A stretch of 64,000 nucleotides of DNA, from positions 43,920 through 107,919 of the forward strand of contig JAUSLJ010000016.1 of NCBI GenBank assembly GCA_030646715.1. Reading direction: 5' to 3'. The stretch is from Agitococcus sp. Lineage in GTDB: Bacteria > Pseudomonadota > Gammaproteobacteria > Pseudomonadales > Moraxellaceae. Numbering within the stretch: position 1 is the first letter of the stretch; every line of letters starts with the position of its first letter. Made by a program: the position numbers and the translations under genes. The notes under the pieces were generated by a model that searched no databases, was not told the origin of the DNA, and saw only the letters and a program-made list of their open reading frames with translations. Shown piece by piece: positions 16,475 to 24,333 of this stretch.

Positions 16475-17275
16475 ATGCACATTAATACCTCAATTGTTAA
16501 ATCCCTAATGGCGCTTAAAGGCGTATCAGAAGAGTCTGTCTGCAATATTGCGCATGTAACTCAAGCTGATATGCAGGCGTGGTTGTATGACGAAGGAAAA
16601 GATAGTGAAGACCGTGTCCCGTTTGAAACTCAGCTCGAGATATTGAAGTTACTTGGGATTAATGGTGAAATCCCTCGAAACGATATAGTGCATTATTGGA
16701 AGCTACATGAACCCTTGTTTAGCAAGCCTATGGATACGTATTGGCCACTCCAGATTATGTTTAAAGCTTTTGGCAAAGCGCAAGCCGTATTCTTAGCTAG
16801 CGATACGGACCCTGTTATTTGTTTCAAATCAAAAGTACATTTTGGGTTGAAGTTCAATGACTTTTTAGCGATTCTAGAAGTTACGGCAAATCCTTTAAAA
16901 GCAATATCGTTTAATCCCGATATTTTATCTGAGATGTCTTGGATGCCGGATACTATGGGGGTATTGCTGTCAGCAGACGAGTACGCAGGCCTTGAGCCAG
17001 GCGCCTTTAAAGTCAAGAATCTCCAAAAATATCTAAGTTACAACGTTGAAATCGCTCAATGGGACAAGCTACGTGAAGCTGCGATAGAGCAAGGCCTCCG
17101 TGCGGAACAAGTCGCCGCGATGTTAATCGGCACGACACTCCTTAATGCAAAAGACCGAATACCCGCAGAGATAGCTTCAAAAAGTAGCCCAGTGAGCGCT
17201 GTCTCGGTTGCTACGGCTACCGAGGAACCAGCTGACGACCAGGCATTGTTTGCAACACCGGTTAAAGCAAAGTAA
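16475..17275 (+). CDS. Hypothetical soluble protein with HTH-like N-terminus
   Basis: The 266-residue soluble protein has an N-terminal 70 residues that resemble a degenerate helix-turn-helix (VKSLMALKGVSEESVCNIA, then DMQAWL). The rest has no recognised fold and ends in an Ala/Ser/Val-rich tail. The ATG at 16475 begins just after the preceding gene, which supports this start over an upstream ATG inside that gene. It may be a regulator or scaffold of the small membrane operon. Confidence 0.55.
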   Translation: MHINTSIVKSLMALKGVSEESVCNIAHVTQADMQAWLYDEGKDSEDRVPFETQLEILKLLGINGEIPRNDIVHYWKLHEPLFSKPMDTYWPLQIMFKAFGKAQAVFLASDTDPVICFKSKVHFGLKFNDFLAILEVTANPLKAISFNPDILSEMSWMPDTMGVLLSADEYAGLEPGAFKVKNLQKYLSYNVEIAQWDKLREAAIEQGLRAEQVAAMLIGTTLLNAKDRIPAEIASKSSPVSAVSVATATEEPADDQALFATPVKAK

Positions 17276-17282
17276 CTAAAGG

Positions 17283-17720
17283 TGCCATTACTCTTTTAAT
17301 TCCCACCGCCCTAACGGACGGTGTCTCTAACTTCGTAGTTATCAATTGTCTGGTTAGACGCGGCGTGCGTTCCCCGAGCATGGCGCTTCGAACCAGACTT
17401 CTTATGCCGTTCCACGAACATTCCGGAACATCCCCCCATAGCTGACTTGTTCGCCTTATTGTGATGTGCATTCTGGGTTTCACGACGACACCGGCGCGCA
17501 GTTGCGCCACTTCCCGCGCGCGAAAGACACGCGAAGCATTGACGTCTGCGTGAGTGTAGGTGCACCCGGAACATTCTCGAGAAGAGTAGTACGGTGACAC
17601 GGCCAGTGGGTAGCCCCTTGTTGCTTTTTAGTTTAGATACCTCGCAAGGCGGCCCCATGCGTTGCCTAGAATAGCTTTGTTCCGCCCGGACTTGGCCGCA
17701 GCGCCATTACGCACCCACTT
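17283..17720 (-). pseudogene. tnpB: Decayed TnpB (IS200/IS605-type) gene relic
   Basis: The reverse strand of this gene-free region still encodes TnpB C-terminal pieces in broken frames. NKAILGNAWGRLARYLN (about 17630-17681) ends at a stop, and PYYSSRECSGC (about 17564-17597) runs straight into YTHADVNAS in a second frame. In an intact TnpB the zinc-finger half C..CG with its DNR..F segment separates these parts, so a deletion has removed it. Downstream text resembles the Arg-rich tail of such proteins. There are several frameshifts and stops. The 5' part (about 17720-18120) is too decayed to align by eye. Base composition is more GC-rich than the neighbours, consistent with transfer. Confidence 0.7.
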
Positions 17721-18124
17721 GCCGTCTTCTGTAGGGGTTCTTGGAACCCTGCCTCTGACGCTCTAGCCCCTTTGGCACCAGCGTGTCTACACTTCCTGGT
17801 GATGAACGCGTAGCTTCATCTTAGCGACGACCGGACTCGACTGAGTTGACTAACTACTTGGGCAAAAGGTAGACCCGGTGCGCGCCGCTTGGACTTACAG
17901 GAGAATACGGTGCCGTTGCGCAGAAGCTAGAACGTACATTGGAAAACCAGGGGGTGAGCTTTGTCATGAAGTGAGCGTACATTTGGTCGAGCGGAGTGGG
18001 TTCACATGTAAGCTAAAGTGCGTGCCGGCGGAAGGTGTTGACGTACTGGTCTTCTGCGACCTTAACATGAGAGGTTTTCTGCTTAACGTGAGGAACAGCA
18101 CGGGTTTTTTATTAAAAAACTGTT

Positions 18125-18133
18125 GGCTATACA
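18125..18133 (+). promoter_or_regulatory. Promoter-like GGCTATACA motif
   Basis: GGCTATACA lies about 41 bases before the ATG at 18174 of the small protein and just after a run of A/T at the edge of the TnpB relic. Confidence 0.5.
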
Positions 18134-18173
18134 GTTGGTGGATACCCACGTAATGTACATGAGGACAGTTAAC

Positions 18174-18365
18174 ATGACTAAAAAGAAAGTAGTGAACCCC
18201 GTATTAATATACAAGGAAAAAAAAGAGGCTTTTGATGAAGAGGACCTAGGAATTGACACCACAAATCTATTCGATGTGATGCGATTTTCTTCCTCCGGGT
18301 CTCTGCGAGGTTCCCCGACGGGACACGGCCCAGACTCTGACGATTTTAATCTCAGTTCCCCCTAA
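18174..18365 (+). CDS. Small protein, 63 residues, unknown
   Basis: The ORF begins MTKKKVVNPV, with GAGGA upstream, and has a charged Lys/Glu-rich first half and a Ser/Gly/Asp-rich tail. A promoter-like motif in front and a strong terminator 10 bases after the stop support it as a real, monocistronic gene. No family recognised. Confidence 0.6.
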   Translation: MTKKKVVNPVLIYKEKKEAFDEEDLGIDTTNLFDVMRFSSSGSLRGSPTGHGPDSDDFNLSSP

Positions 18366-18374
18366 ACTTATTTA

Positions 18375-18401
18375 AACCGCAGAATATCTGCGGTTTTTTT
18401 T
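18375..18401 (+). terminator. Terminator of the 63-residue gene
   Basis: AACCGCAGA-ATA-TCTGCGGTT hairpin followed by a run of T. Confidence 0.88.
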
Positions 18402-18534
18402 ATGTGCCAGAAACACGTTGTTTGGCCCACGACAGCCGCGCTTGCAACAGCACGTTCGAGAGGGTGGAGCCTTTTAAGCTTGACGAGAAAATTACATTCG
18501 GTAACGAGAACCCGCCAGGTTAGACAATTATAAA

Positions 18535-18570
18535 AAAATAATACCACTGGTTTAGAAGCCAGTGGTATTT
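18535..18570 (-). terminator. Terminator of the acidic lipoprotein-like gene
   Basis: AATACCACTGG and CCAGTGGTATT form a long stem. On the reverse strand it is followed by a T-run, downstream of the stop at 18623. Confidence 0.88.
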
Positions 18571-18622
18571 AATCAGTAGAACAGCAGGGGGGTCTTAAAG
18601 GCGATATTGAACAAATGTCTGG

Positions 18623-18985
18623 CTACATCCTATATTCGGATAAATCCAAATCATCAGGTATTTCTACTATATCGCTATCACTAGTCAGTATATCTGAGGG
18701 ATTCTTCTTTAATACTGGCTTAGGGCGTTCGGCTGGATATTCTTCGGATGCACAGGAAGAAACAACAGCAGTGTCCCTTATCGCGGGACTTGGTTCGGTA
18801 CTTACCAGCGAGGATTGCGTTACCTTATCGATAATCTCGGATGCTTTTCTCTTTTTTGAGTGCGGTTTCCGGACCTCTTCATCATCCTCATCTTCCTCAG
18901 CTTTTGGCCAAAGCAGCTCTAGTATTGTTTGACAACCACCCATCACTAGAAAGGGAAATAATATGTACAAAAGGGGAGACATCAT
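18623..18985 (-). CDS. Possible lipoprotein with acidic, disordered tail
   Basis: The 120 residues open with a hydrophobic stretch ending in VMGGC (about residues 14-18), a plausible lipobox. The rest is highly charged, with an EEDEDDEE run, KKRK and many Ser/Glu/Pro, and is likely disordered. A GGCTATATTA motif about 22 bases before the start and the terminator downstream support it as a gene. The function is unknown. Confidence 0.55.
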   Translation of the reverse strand: MMSPLLYILFPFLVMGGCQTILELLWPKAEEDEDDEEVRKPHSKKRKASEIIDKVTQSSLVSTEPSPAIRDTAVVSSCASEEYPAERPKPVLKKNPSDILTSDSDIVEIPDDLDLSEYRM

Positions 18986-19392
18986 GAACTTTCAAGTAGT
19001 TTTCCTAATTAATATAGCCACTAGCTTTTTAAGCACCAAAAAAGTGCATGCGCCCAAAGCGTGTTTTTAGGTTTCGGTGTTCAAGAGCGCCGATATCAAC
19101 TTATTCTACCGGGCAGCGACCTCGAATTTTGATGTAGTCGCGATGTGCGATGCCACCACCCACGGGCTTAGCGTTGTGGAACAAGGAATGTGTCTCGAGC
19201 ACTAAGAACCTAGGAGAAGAGTGTCTAGGACGATGTGCCTGTAGGGAGGCTAATTATTAGGCTTGAACCTCGGGGCACAGTTGCTTAAAACTCGGACCTA
19301 AGCGGGAATGCCCTTTTTTTCTTGCGTCTAGCTCTTGGCAGATATAAGGTAGTTGCTATATGGTTATATATTTACTTTTTAAGCTAGGTTGA
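18986..19392. other. Gene-free region between divergent small genes
   Basis: These 407 bases hold the promoter of the lipoprotein-like gene (GGCTATATTA on the reverse strand near 19007-19018) and, at the right end, TTGCTATATGG at 19353-19363 for the winged-helix gene. The centre has no ORF or repeat that I can support. A GGGAATGCCC followed by seven T near 19303-19320 could be a weak terminator. Confidence 0.5.
19353..19363 (+). promoter_or_regulatory. Promoter-like TTGCTATATGG motif
   Basis: It has extended -10 character and lies 29 bases before the ATG at 19393. Confidence 0.5.
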
Positions 19393-19752
19393 ATGACTTC
19401 TCGACATAAACTAATTGGGCTTCTTACTGCAACGCAGTCTGAAATATTAAAAGAGCTATTTTCACTTTATCAGCAGTGTGGCGACTCCAAATTTTGGAAG
19501 CCACGTGACCTTGGTGCATACCGGTCAAGCCATCATGCACTAACACTCCGGAGATTGGCAAGCCAAGGGCTTGTCGACAGCGTGGAACTTATGGGCGCTA
19601 CCTCCACGAAAAAATATGCCTATCGCATTTCTGACCGCGGCGTTGAAACATGGGAGCTAATCATCGCCGTTGCGACACTGCCCCTTACCTCTATTTTTGG
19701 AGGAAAAAGTGCTCAAAGACAAATGCAAGAACTTGTCCGGCTAGTTCAGTAA
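19393..19752 (+). CDS. Winged-helix DNA-binding protein
   Basis: The 119-residue protein resembles MarR/PadR-like winged helices: KFWKPRDLGAYRSSHHALTL reads as the recognition helix, followed by LRRLASQGLVDSVE and KKYAYRISDRG as the wing. No effector domain is present. It is probably a small transcription factor or a relaxosome-type DNA-binding accessory; its target is unknown. Confidence 0.6.
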   Translation: MTSRHKLIGLLTATQSEILKELFSLYQQCGDSKFWKPRDLGAYRSSHHALTLRRLASQGLVDSVELMGATSTKKYAYRISDRGVETWELIIAVATLPLTSIFGGKSAQRQMQELVRLVQ

Positions 19753-19810
19753 AGTTTAGCCCCAATTAATGTGCGGCACTACATCCCTGAAACGTAAAAT
19801 TAGCTAATGC

Positions 19811-20092
19811 TTATAAAATTCCAGCTAATGCTAAACTCAATAAAGACAGTGATGCATTAACTGCCGATAAGGCGGCCCAGTAATGAATTGTGGCAGTGCC
19901 GGAACCCAAGAACTTTTTAAGGGGGCGGTCCACTACATGTTCAGCAATGGTTATAAGAACCGTGGCTAGCACAACCGCGCCTGCGGTTCGGAGGTCGCCA
20001 ACTTCAAATCCCCGGAAGTCCGCAATGCCTGCAATTAAGATAAGAGGCACAGCTAATACCGCCACATTTCGAGGTAATCGAGTCATTTTCAT
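19811..20092 (-). CDS. Small membrane protein (three helices)
   Basis: The 93 residues contain three hydrophobic segments (about 9-24, 35-52 and 66-91) with a short basic N-terminus. GGAG precedes the ATG, and TGCTATATTATAG lies about 60 bases upstream. The size and layout recall phage holins, but no neighbouring lysis gene supports that. Function unknown. Confidence 0.6.
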   Translation of the reverse strand: MKMTRLPRNVAVLAVPLILIAGIADFRGFEVGDLRTAGAVVLATVLITIAEHVVDRPLKKFLGSGTATIHYWAALSAVNASLSLLSLALAGIL

Positions 20093-20149
20093 GATGTTGC
20101 TCCAATAGTTTCTTTTAAACTCCTCTCTACTGTGTCAGGGATTACAGTT

Positions 20150-20165
20150 ATCTATAATATAGCAT
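20150..20165 (-). promoter_or_regulatory. Promoter-like TGCTATATTATAG motif
   Basis: The reverse strand reads ATGCTATATTATAG, an extended -10-like element before the small membrane protein gene ending at 19811. Confidence 0.5.
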
Positions 20166-20213
20166 GAATTTACTCGTGATGCAATGTTTAAAGTATCAAA
20201 CATTACAATTAAA

Positions 20214-20247
20214 TAAAAAAGCATCTCAAAAAAATTTGAGATGCTTT
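20214..20247 (-). terminator. Bidirectional terminator
   Basis: GCATCTCAAA and TTTGAGATGC form the stem, with an A-run on one side and a T-run on the other. It lies just past the stop at 20256 of the reverse-strand gene. Confidence 0.85.
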
Positions 20248-20255
20248 TAGTAATA

Positions 20256-20600
20256 TTAACGAACATATTTAGAAGGATTCAACGACCTATGCGTATCGGA
20301 ACGTAAATTGCACCATACCGTTCGTACAAAGCCATTTTCACCTATAACTAAAATTAAATCGCGTGTTTCGTCTAATTGCTGGCGCCAAACTTGTTTTAAA
20401 ACTTTTTTAGAGTTTTCGTCAAATTCGACCTCGATGAGTTTTGCATTTTTTGCTTCAAATTTAAGGGGTAGCGTAATATTTCCGTATTTGTCCCCTGTAG
20501 ATTCAGACTTTGCATGTTGACTATACTTTAGTACGCCTTGAAAGATAGGACTTTTTAAATGGTCGGGCATGTTAATGTCCGTATGATACAGTTCGGTCAT
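20256..20600 (-). CDS. Small soluble protein, unknown
   Basis: The 114-residue protein has no signal peptide and is beta/alpha mixed in appearance (KYGNITLPLKFEAKNAKLIE, then VLKQVWRQQLDETRDLILVI). AAGGAA precedes the ATG, and TAGCTATATTAGG lies about 27 bases upstream of it. A terminator follows. No family assigned; the shape would suit a small toxin or nuclease-fold protein, but there is no motif evidence. Confidence 0.6.
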   Translation of the reverse strand: MTELYHTDINMPDHLKSPIFQGVLKYSQHAKSESTGDKYGNITLPLKFEAKNAKLIEVEFDENSKKVLKQVWRQQLDETRDLILVIGENGFVRTVWCNLRSDTHRSLNPSKYVR

Positions 20601-21046
20601 AGCAGTTCCTTTTAAATGGTTCTGCCTAATATAGCTACCGCGATTTTAAACGGATTGCCGGGTACGACTTGGCACGAAAATCGAGATAGGTCCACGATAG
20701 TATCGCGCCGCGGTCACCCCGTAAGGGCACATGATTCGCGCCACCGTAAAACTCGATGTCTAAAATTTAAGGAGCTCGACTTGTTTGGGGCAACGTATAG
20801 CCGAGCCCTCCGGCGCAATGGACAGAGCGGGGCCGACTCGGAAGTTATTGTGTTGTGCGTAAGGCGCAGTTTTAAAACGTCTGCAGTACAGGGTATCCAA
20901 TACAAAACGCTGCCCGCCACTCTCGGAGGATGCGCAGCACGCTTGCGCCACCGCAGAAGAGTTCTGTTATTGGAAATAGGAGCCTTGGGTAACTGGCTAC
21001 TCTTCCACCAAAATAAGCCCGGACGGCGATAGGGACCAATAACTCG
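20601..21046. other. Gene-free region, GC-richer than surroundings
   Basis: The 446 bases carry the promoter of the gene ending at 20256 (TAGCTATATTAGG, about 20627-20640 on the reverse strand). The rest has no start with a ribosome binding site, no family-like peptide and no clear hairpin terminator. Its composition differs from the neighbours, as in the TnpB relic, so it may be decayed foreign DNA. Confidence 0.4.
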
Positions 21047-21514
21047 CTACAGCGTCCTAGGCAGCTTTGACGCAACATGGAGCCAAGGTGTAGGCTCCGC
21101 TAATTGCCGGGTAACTTCCGCTCGGCCATCGGGGTGGTTGGTAACCAGTAATACACGCGCCCCTTGTTGACTGGCCGCTCTTAATTTTAAGGCCAGTGAC
21201 TTGGAGATATCAAAGGCGACATCGAGCCTGATTGATGCACTTCCTCGTGTTAGTTCCATACCTAGTCGTCCTGCTACATGTCGACCCATGTCCGGGTATC
21301 GTTGTGGAACGGGAGTTAAAACTGCCCAGCCATTTTTTTTACCAAACCATCCCAGCAGTGCCAATAGCTTAAGCCGTTGTTCTTGTAGCGTAGCATGGGC
21401 GACATCCACTTTTGACCACAGGCTTGGAGTAACCCGTTGAAGGGCATGCACCATTGCTAGGCACGGGTCTACCTCGGGCTTAACGGGTTCCTGGGGTATG
21501 GTTGAGTCGGCCAT
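21047..21514 (-). CDS. Soluble protein, unknown
   Basis: 155 residues with no signal peptide. The N-terminal half is helical (LWSKVDVAHATLQEQRLKLL), and the C-terminal half has an alternating pattern ending in RVLLVTNHPDGRAEVTRQLA that suggests an alpha/beta domain. No motif or family recognised. It lies next to three reverse-strand small membrane genes. Confidence 0.55.
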   Translation of the reverse strand: MADSTIPQEPVKPEVDPCLAMVHALQRVTPSLWSKVDVAHATLQEQRLKLLALLGWFGKKNGWAVLTPVPQRYPDMGRHVAGRLGMELTRGSASIRLDVAFDISKSLALKLRAASQQGARVLLVTNHPDGRAEVTRQLAEPTPWLHVASKLPRTL

Positions 21515-21544
21515 GCTGCTCTCCGTTAGGTATGTCCATCTTGG

Positions 21545-21652
21545 TCAAGATGGGTGGCTAAACAAGTACCCTAAGGTTAGCCCTAGGACAATAGAGATTA
21601 TCACGCATAGGGTAGTGATAAGCTCCGCATTTTTTCGTAAAAATCGTAACAT
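21545..21652 (-). CDS. 35-residue single-pass membrane peptide
   Basis: The ORF starts MLRFLRKNAELITTLCV and encodes a basic N-terminus, one hydrophobic helix (about residues 11-31) and SHPS at the end. A TTCCTATACC motif at 21681-21690 lies 29 bases before the ATG, the same distance as before other genes here, which is the main support. There is no strong ribosome binding site. Confidence 0.45.
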   Translation of the reverse strand: MLRFLRKNAELITTLCVIISIVLGLTLGYLFSHPS

Positions 21653-21680
21653 ATGCAGTAGAAGTTAAGTTGGTTTAAAG

Positions 21681-21690
21681 GTATAGGAAC
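21681..21690 (-). promoter_or_regulatory. Promoter-like TTCCTATACC motif
   Basis: It lies 29 bases upstream of the 35-residue membrane peptide and just beyond the stop of the next upstream gene. Confidence 0.45.
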
Positions 21691-22095
21691 TTAGTAGTAC
21701 AGTTTAGTGGTTGACACTTTTAAAGATAAGTATTCTGCCTTTAATTTATTATGCGTGAAACTTGAAATGACCACATGAGGGTAGGTGAATAGTCGTGGGG
21801 CGTAAGTTAACAATTCACTTTTTGAATTTGGGCTTGGTTCCGCAGAATCCTTCAACATATCATAAAAATCGTCCTCGGCCAACGCAATGGCAGAGTCATT
21901 TCTAACTTCTTTTTTACGCATAAATTTCGCCTTGAGATATCTATTCACCCGCTCTGCAGGTTTTAGCCATGCCGCCGCAAATGCTATGACACCCGAGGCA
22001 AGATACCAACCATTTTGTAAGTATAGTCCCATGATGACGCAGACGGCCCCCACGAACCAATCTAGTGCTGCGAATAGTCTTAATAATTTTTCCAT
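21691..22095 (-). CDS. Membrane protein, unknown
   Basis: 134 residues with two closely spaced hydrophobic segments (about 6-24 and 28-44), a basic stretch (KAKFMRKKEVR) and a soluble C-terminal tail of about 80 residues. The ATG at 22095 is preferred over a longer frame because an ACTCTATACATA promoter-like element lies at about 22118-22132, downstream of the longer start. No family recognised. Confidence 0.55.
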   Translation of the reverse strand: MEKLLRLFAALDWFVGAVCVIMGLYLQNGWYLASGVIAFAAAWLKPAERVNRYLKAKFMRKKEVRNDSAIALAEDDFYDMLKDSAEPSPNSKSELLTYAPRLFTYPHVVISSFTHNKLKAEYLSLKVSTTKLYY

Positions 22096-22215
22096 AGCCT
22101 TACTGCTGTTAGTGTTTAGATATATGTATAGAGTCCTTGCTTTAGCCTTCCCCGAAGGACCTGTCCCCCTTAAGAACTCTCGGCTTCGCACGATGGAACG
22201 TAGGGCTACGCATAG

Positions 22216-22695
22216 TTAGAGCCAGGCAAGCCGATAACCTTGCCTAAACTGCGCATATTGTAAGGTGAGATACGTGAAAATTGGGACAATGAACAAGCCG
22301 TCTTTATCTCCCGCACCGCCTATTCCTTGATAGAAAGTTGTTAGACCCACTTCTGGCATCAGGTGGGCTAAATCGACCGCACAAACAATGTCAATTAGCA
22401 GCCCGGAGATAAAGGCGAGTGCGAACCCAAGCGAAGGCGCTATCCGCACGTTACGGTAAGTAAACACAAAGCATACTATTGAAAAGATGGGCAACACAAA
22501 CAGTTCTTTAGCCTCCGGTGTAATTTGCCATCTGGCCGAGGTGTACATCATGGGTAGACTCAACAAATAAGCGAGACAGATGGCGTTTGTATAGGACTTT
22601 TGGATATAGCTAAACACCAAAAATATAATAGACAGGAGACAGGGCGCTACTACTGCAATTAGCGTTTCTTGCTCCAAAAGGTATTGAGTGAACAT
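22216..22695 (-). CDS. Polytopic membrane protein, unknown
   Basis: 159 residues with four or five hydrophobic helices (roughly 12-29, 36-54, 67-82, 85-107 and 135-150). TAGCTATACC at 22734-22743 is the likely promoter. No ribosome binding site is obvious, so the leader may be short. The function is unknown. Confidence 0.6.
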   Translation of the reverse strand: MFTQYLLEQETLIAVVAPCLLSIIFLVFSYIQKSYTNAICLAYLLSLPMMYTSARWQITPEAKELFVLPIFSIVCFVFTYRNVRIAPSLGFALAFISGLLIDIVCAVDLAHLMPEVGLTTFYQGIGGAGDKDGLFIVPIFTYLTLQYAQFRQGYRLAWL

Positions 22696-22733
22696 GGCGA
22701 TTGTCAGGCGGATGACATCTGATTGAAATGATA

Positions 22734-22743
22734 GGTATAGCTA
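22734..22743 (-). promoter_or_regulatory. Promoter-like TAGCTATACC motif
   Basis: It lies 39 bases before the polytopic membrane protein gene and is a close match to the copies at 6588, 23279 and 44354. Confidence 0.55.
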
Positions 22744-22789
22744 AAAGATATATATGCGGCAGAGTCAGCAAGATAGCCCGTGGACTACG

Positions 22790-22820
22790 AAAAAAAAACG
22801 CTTCACGAATGAAGCGTTTG
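22790..22820 (-). terminator. Terminator of ssb
   Basis: AAACGCTTCACGAATGAAGCGTTT hairpin with a nine-base T-run on the reverse strand, just past the ssb stop. Confidence 0.9.
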
Positions 22821-22831
22821 AATAAATTTAG

Positions 22832-23164
22832 TTATACAGGTGGCCGACTGTCAAGCAGCTCCGGCATTGAAGTAGCCACGATGGTGTTATCTAACGCGGG
22901 TGTCCCATCCTTTTTCAAATAGGCTTCTACCTGGGGGCGTCCTTCAACGAGTACTTGTCGTCCTTTCGTATAAATTGTTTTTAATTTAACGTCATCTTTT
23001 ACCATAGCTCCAAACAACAAAACGTTGTACCAAACGACAGATTTTGAGGCGCCGTGTCCTCTGTTCACCGCTACTGACATTCGTACATACTTACTTCCTG
23101 CGTTTGACGTTTCGATGTCCATGGCACCAATATTTCCTACAACTACTAATCTCTCATATGCCAT
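22832..23164 (-). CDS. ssb: Single-stranded DNA-binding protein without acidic C-terminal tip
   Basis: The 110-residue protein is an OB-fold SSB. ERLVVVGNIG, YVRMSVAVNRG, VVWYNVLLFG and KGRQVLVEGRPQVEAY match the conserved SSB core. Cellular SSBs continue with a flexible linker and a DDDIPF-like tip that recruits repair proteins. Here the chain stops at SMPELLDSRPPV, right after the OB fold, so that docking peptide is missing. It protects ssDNA during replication and recombination. TGCTATACCC (23279-23288) is the promoter, with a leader of about 110 bases containing two small hairpins. Confidence 0.88.
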   Translation of the reverse strand: MAYERLVVVGNIGAMDIETSNAGSKYVRMSVAVNRGHGASKSVVWYNVLLFGAMVKDDVKLKTIYTKGRQVLVEGRPQVEAYLKKDGTPALDNTIVATSMPELLDSRPPV

Positions 23165-23278
23165 GTTAAATACTCAGTCATTAAAAGTCCTCGACTGCCC
23201 ACACTATTTTATAAAATAGCGTCTCCTTTTCGGCGAGTTCCGAAAAAAGGTGCGACTACAAAAAGTTATCCTTATGTA

Positions 23279-23289
23279 GGGTATAGCAC
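23279..23289 (-). promoter_or_regulatory. ssb promoter-like GTGCTATACCC motif
   Basis: An extended -10-like TGCTATAC lies about 115 bases before the ssb start. The leader contains CGGAACTCGCCG and CTATTTTATAAAATAG self-complementary stretches. Confidence 0.55.
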
Positions 23290-23368
23290 TTGCATTTTAA
23301 AAGAATTATGCGTAGCTGCCGAATGCTATCTTTCTGCATCTATACGATTAGCCGTTAGAGACCGTAAA

Positions 23369-23412
23369 AGCAAAAAAATCCGCCAGTTTTAAAGAGCGGA
23401 TTTTTTGCTTTT
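23369..23412 (-). terminator. Terminator of the DsbC/G-like gene
   Basis: AGCAAAAAAATCCGC and GCGGATTTTTTGCT form a long stem, 18 bases past the stop codon. It insulates ssb from upstream transcription. Confidence 0.9.
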
Positions 23413-23429
23413 AGGGTATTGCGACAGCC

Positions 23430-24263
23430 TTATCGGTACCGCGCTAAGTCGGCATCTGTCTGCGCTTGTTCCGGGAGCCCAGTCATGGCCGGAATCTGCG
23501 ACAATTTAGGCATACCGTCGACGGCCAGAACGTTACCCTTTGCATCTTTGTATAATGCTGCCGGTGTTCCTTTAAACCCCAACTCTTCCATCAATCGTTT
23601 ATTGGCTTCCAATTTAATTTTCAGGTCAGCGGATATAGCGCTTAGTCCCGTGAACTTTTTATTGCCACCTTGGTGCAGCTCTTGCATCGAGTTAGCAACA
23701 TCCGAGCTCACGAGTAAGGCGGCCGCCTTATTAATGGAGTCCGGTGCGAGAAATGCCACGGGAATCCACCGAACTTGTAAGCCTACTTTTTCGTAAGGCT
23801 GTAATGCTTTCCACTCCAACCGGCAATATCCACAACTTGGGTCCATGAATACATAGACTACGGACTTGACTTCTGCCCCTGTTGCACCCTCGGCCAGGTA
23901 TGCGCTATTTTCTAATCTTGGCCAGAATTTCGTGTAGGTTTTTTTAGGTGCATATTTTTCCAGATATTTATCTGTCAGGTTCTCACCCTTAACATTAAAC
24001 ATATTCCCAACGATGGCAACGGTGCCATCGTTTGATGTGAATGCGACTACATTGGTGCTGTTGACTCCCGAACTATGGGACAAAATCCAGCCATCAAGGC
24101 CCCCTTCCGCTTTGAATTTTTTTTCAATTTTAAGTCCGCCTTGCACAGGAACTTTTAGCGCATCAGGAACTGTAAAAGAGGGGACGTCCGCTATTCCCGC
24201 AAATACCGACAACGAAACGGTTGCAGTAGCAATGGCGGCAATTAAGTGCGTAATTTTTTTCAT
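23430..24263 (-). CDS. DsbC/DsbG-like periplasmic thiol-disulfide protein
   Basis: The 277-residue protein has a signal peptide (MKKITHLIAAIATATVSLS, cleavage near residue 22), an N-terminal dimerisation-like domain (about 25-125) and a thioredoxin fold. Its active site CGYC (144-147) sits in VYVFMDPSCGYCRLEWK, as in DsbC/DsbG. It should isomerise or reduce disulfides of exported proteins. Cys-containing pilin and secreted proteins on this element are plausible clients. DsbC-like genes are common on conjugative plasmids. The ATG at 24263 is chosen over a longer frame because it starts the signal peptide, and a CCTATACC motif lies 17 bases upstream. Confidence 0.85.
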   Translation of the reverse strand: MKKITHLIAAIATATVSLSVFAGIADVPSFTVPDALKVPVQGGLKIEKKFKAEGGLDGWILSHSSGVNSTNVVAFTSNDGTVAIVGNMFNVKGENLTDKYLEKYAPKKTYTKFWPRLENSAYLAEGATGAEVKSVVYVFMDPSCGYCRLEWKALQPYEKVGLQVRWIPVAFLAPDSINKAAALLVSSDVANSMQELHQGGNKKFTGLSAISADLKIKLEANKRLMEELGFKGTPAALYKDAKGNVLAVDGMPKLSQIPAMTGLPEQAQTDADLARYR

Positions 24264-24279
24264 GGGTATTAATTCCCGA

Positions 24280-24289
24280 GGTATAGGGT
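24280..24289 (-). promoter_or_regulatory. Promoter-like CCCTATACC motif
   Basis: It lies between the rad52 terminator and the DsbC/G-like start codon. Confidence 0.5.
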
Positions 24290-24297
24290 GGATAAGG

Positions 24298-24330
24298 TAA
24301 AAATCCGTGTCAGAACGCCTGACACGGATT
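24298..24330 (-). terminator. Terminator of rad52
   Basis: AATCCGTGTCAG and CTGACACGGATT form a 12-bp stem followed by a T-run on the reverse strand, 4 bases after the rad52 stop. Confidence 0.92.
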
Positions 24331-24333
24331 GAA

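Noticed and set aside
20800..20880. A tRNA-like stretch (GGCGCAATGGACAGAGC) suggesting a tRNA gene
   Set aside because: The D-arm resembles a tRNA but the D-stem has a mismatch, and no paired anticodon stem, TTCGA loop or acceptor stem follows.
20616..21032. A 138-codon forward frame and overlapping reverse frames in the gap before the gene at 21047
   Set aside because: No ribosome binding site, it covers the promoter of the neighbouring gene, and the peptide has no protein-like pattern. Open frames on both strands reflect base composition.
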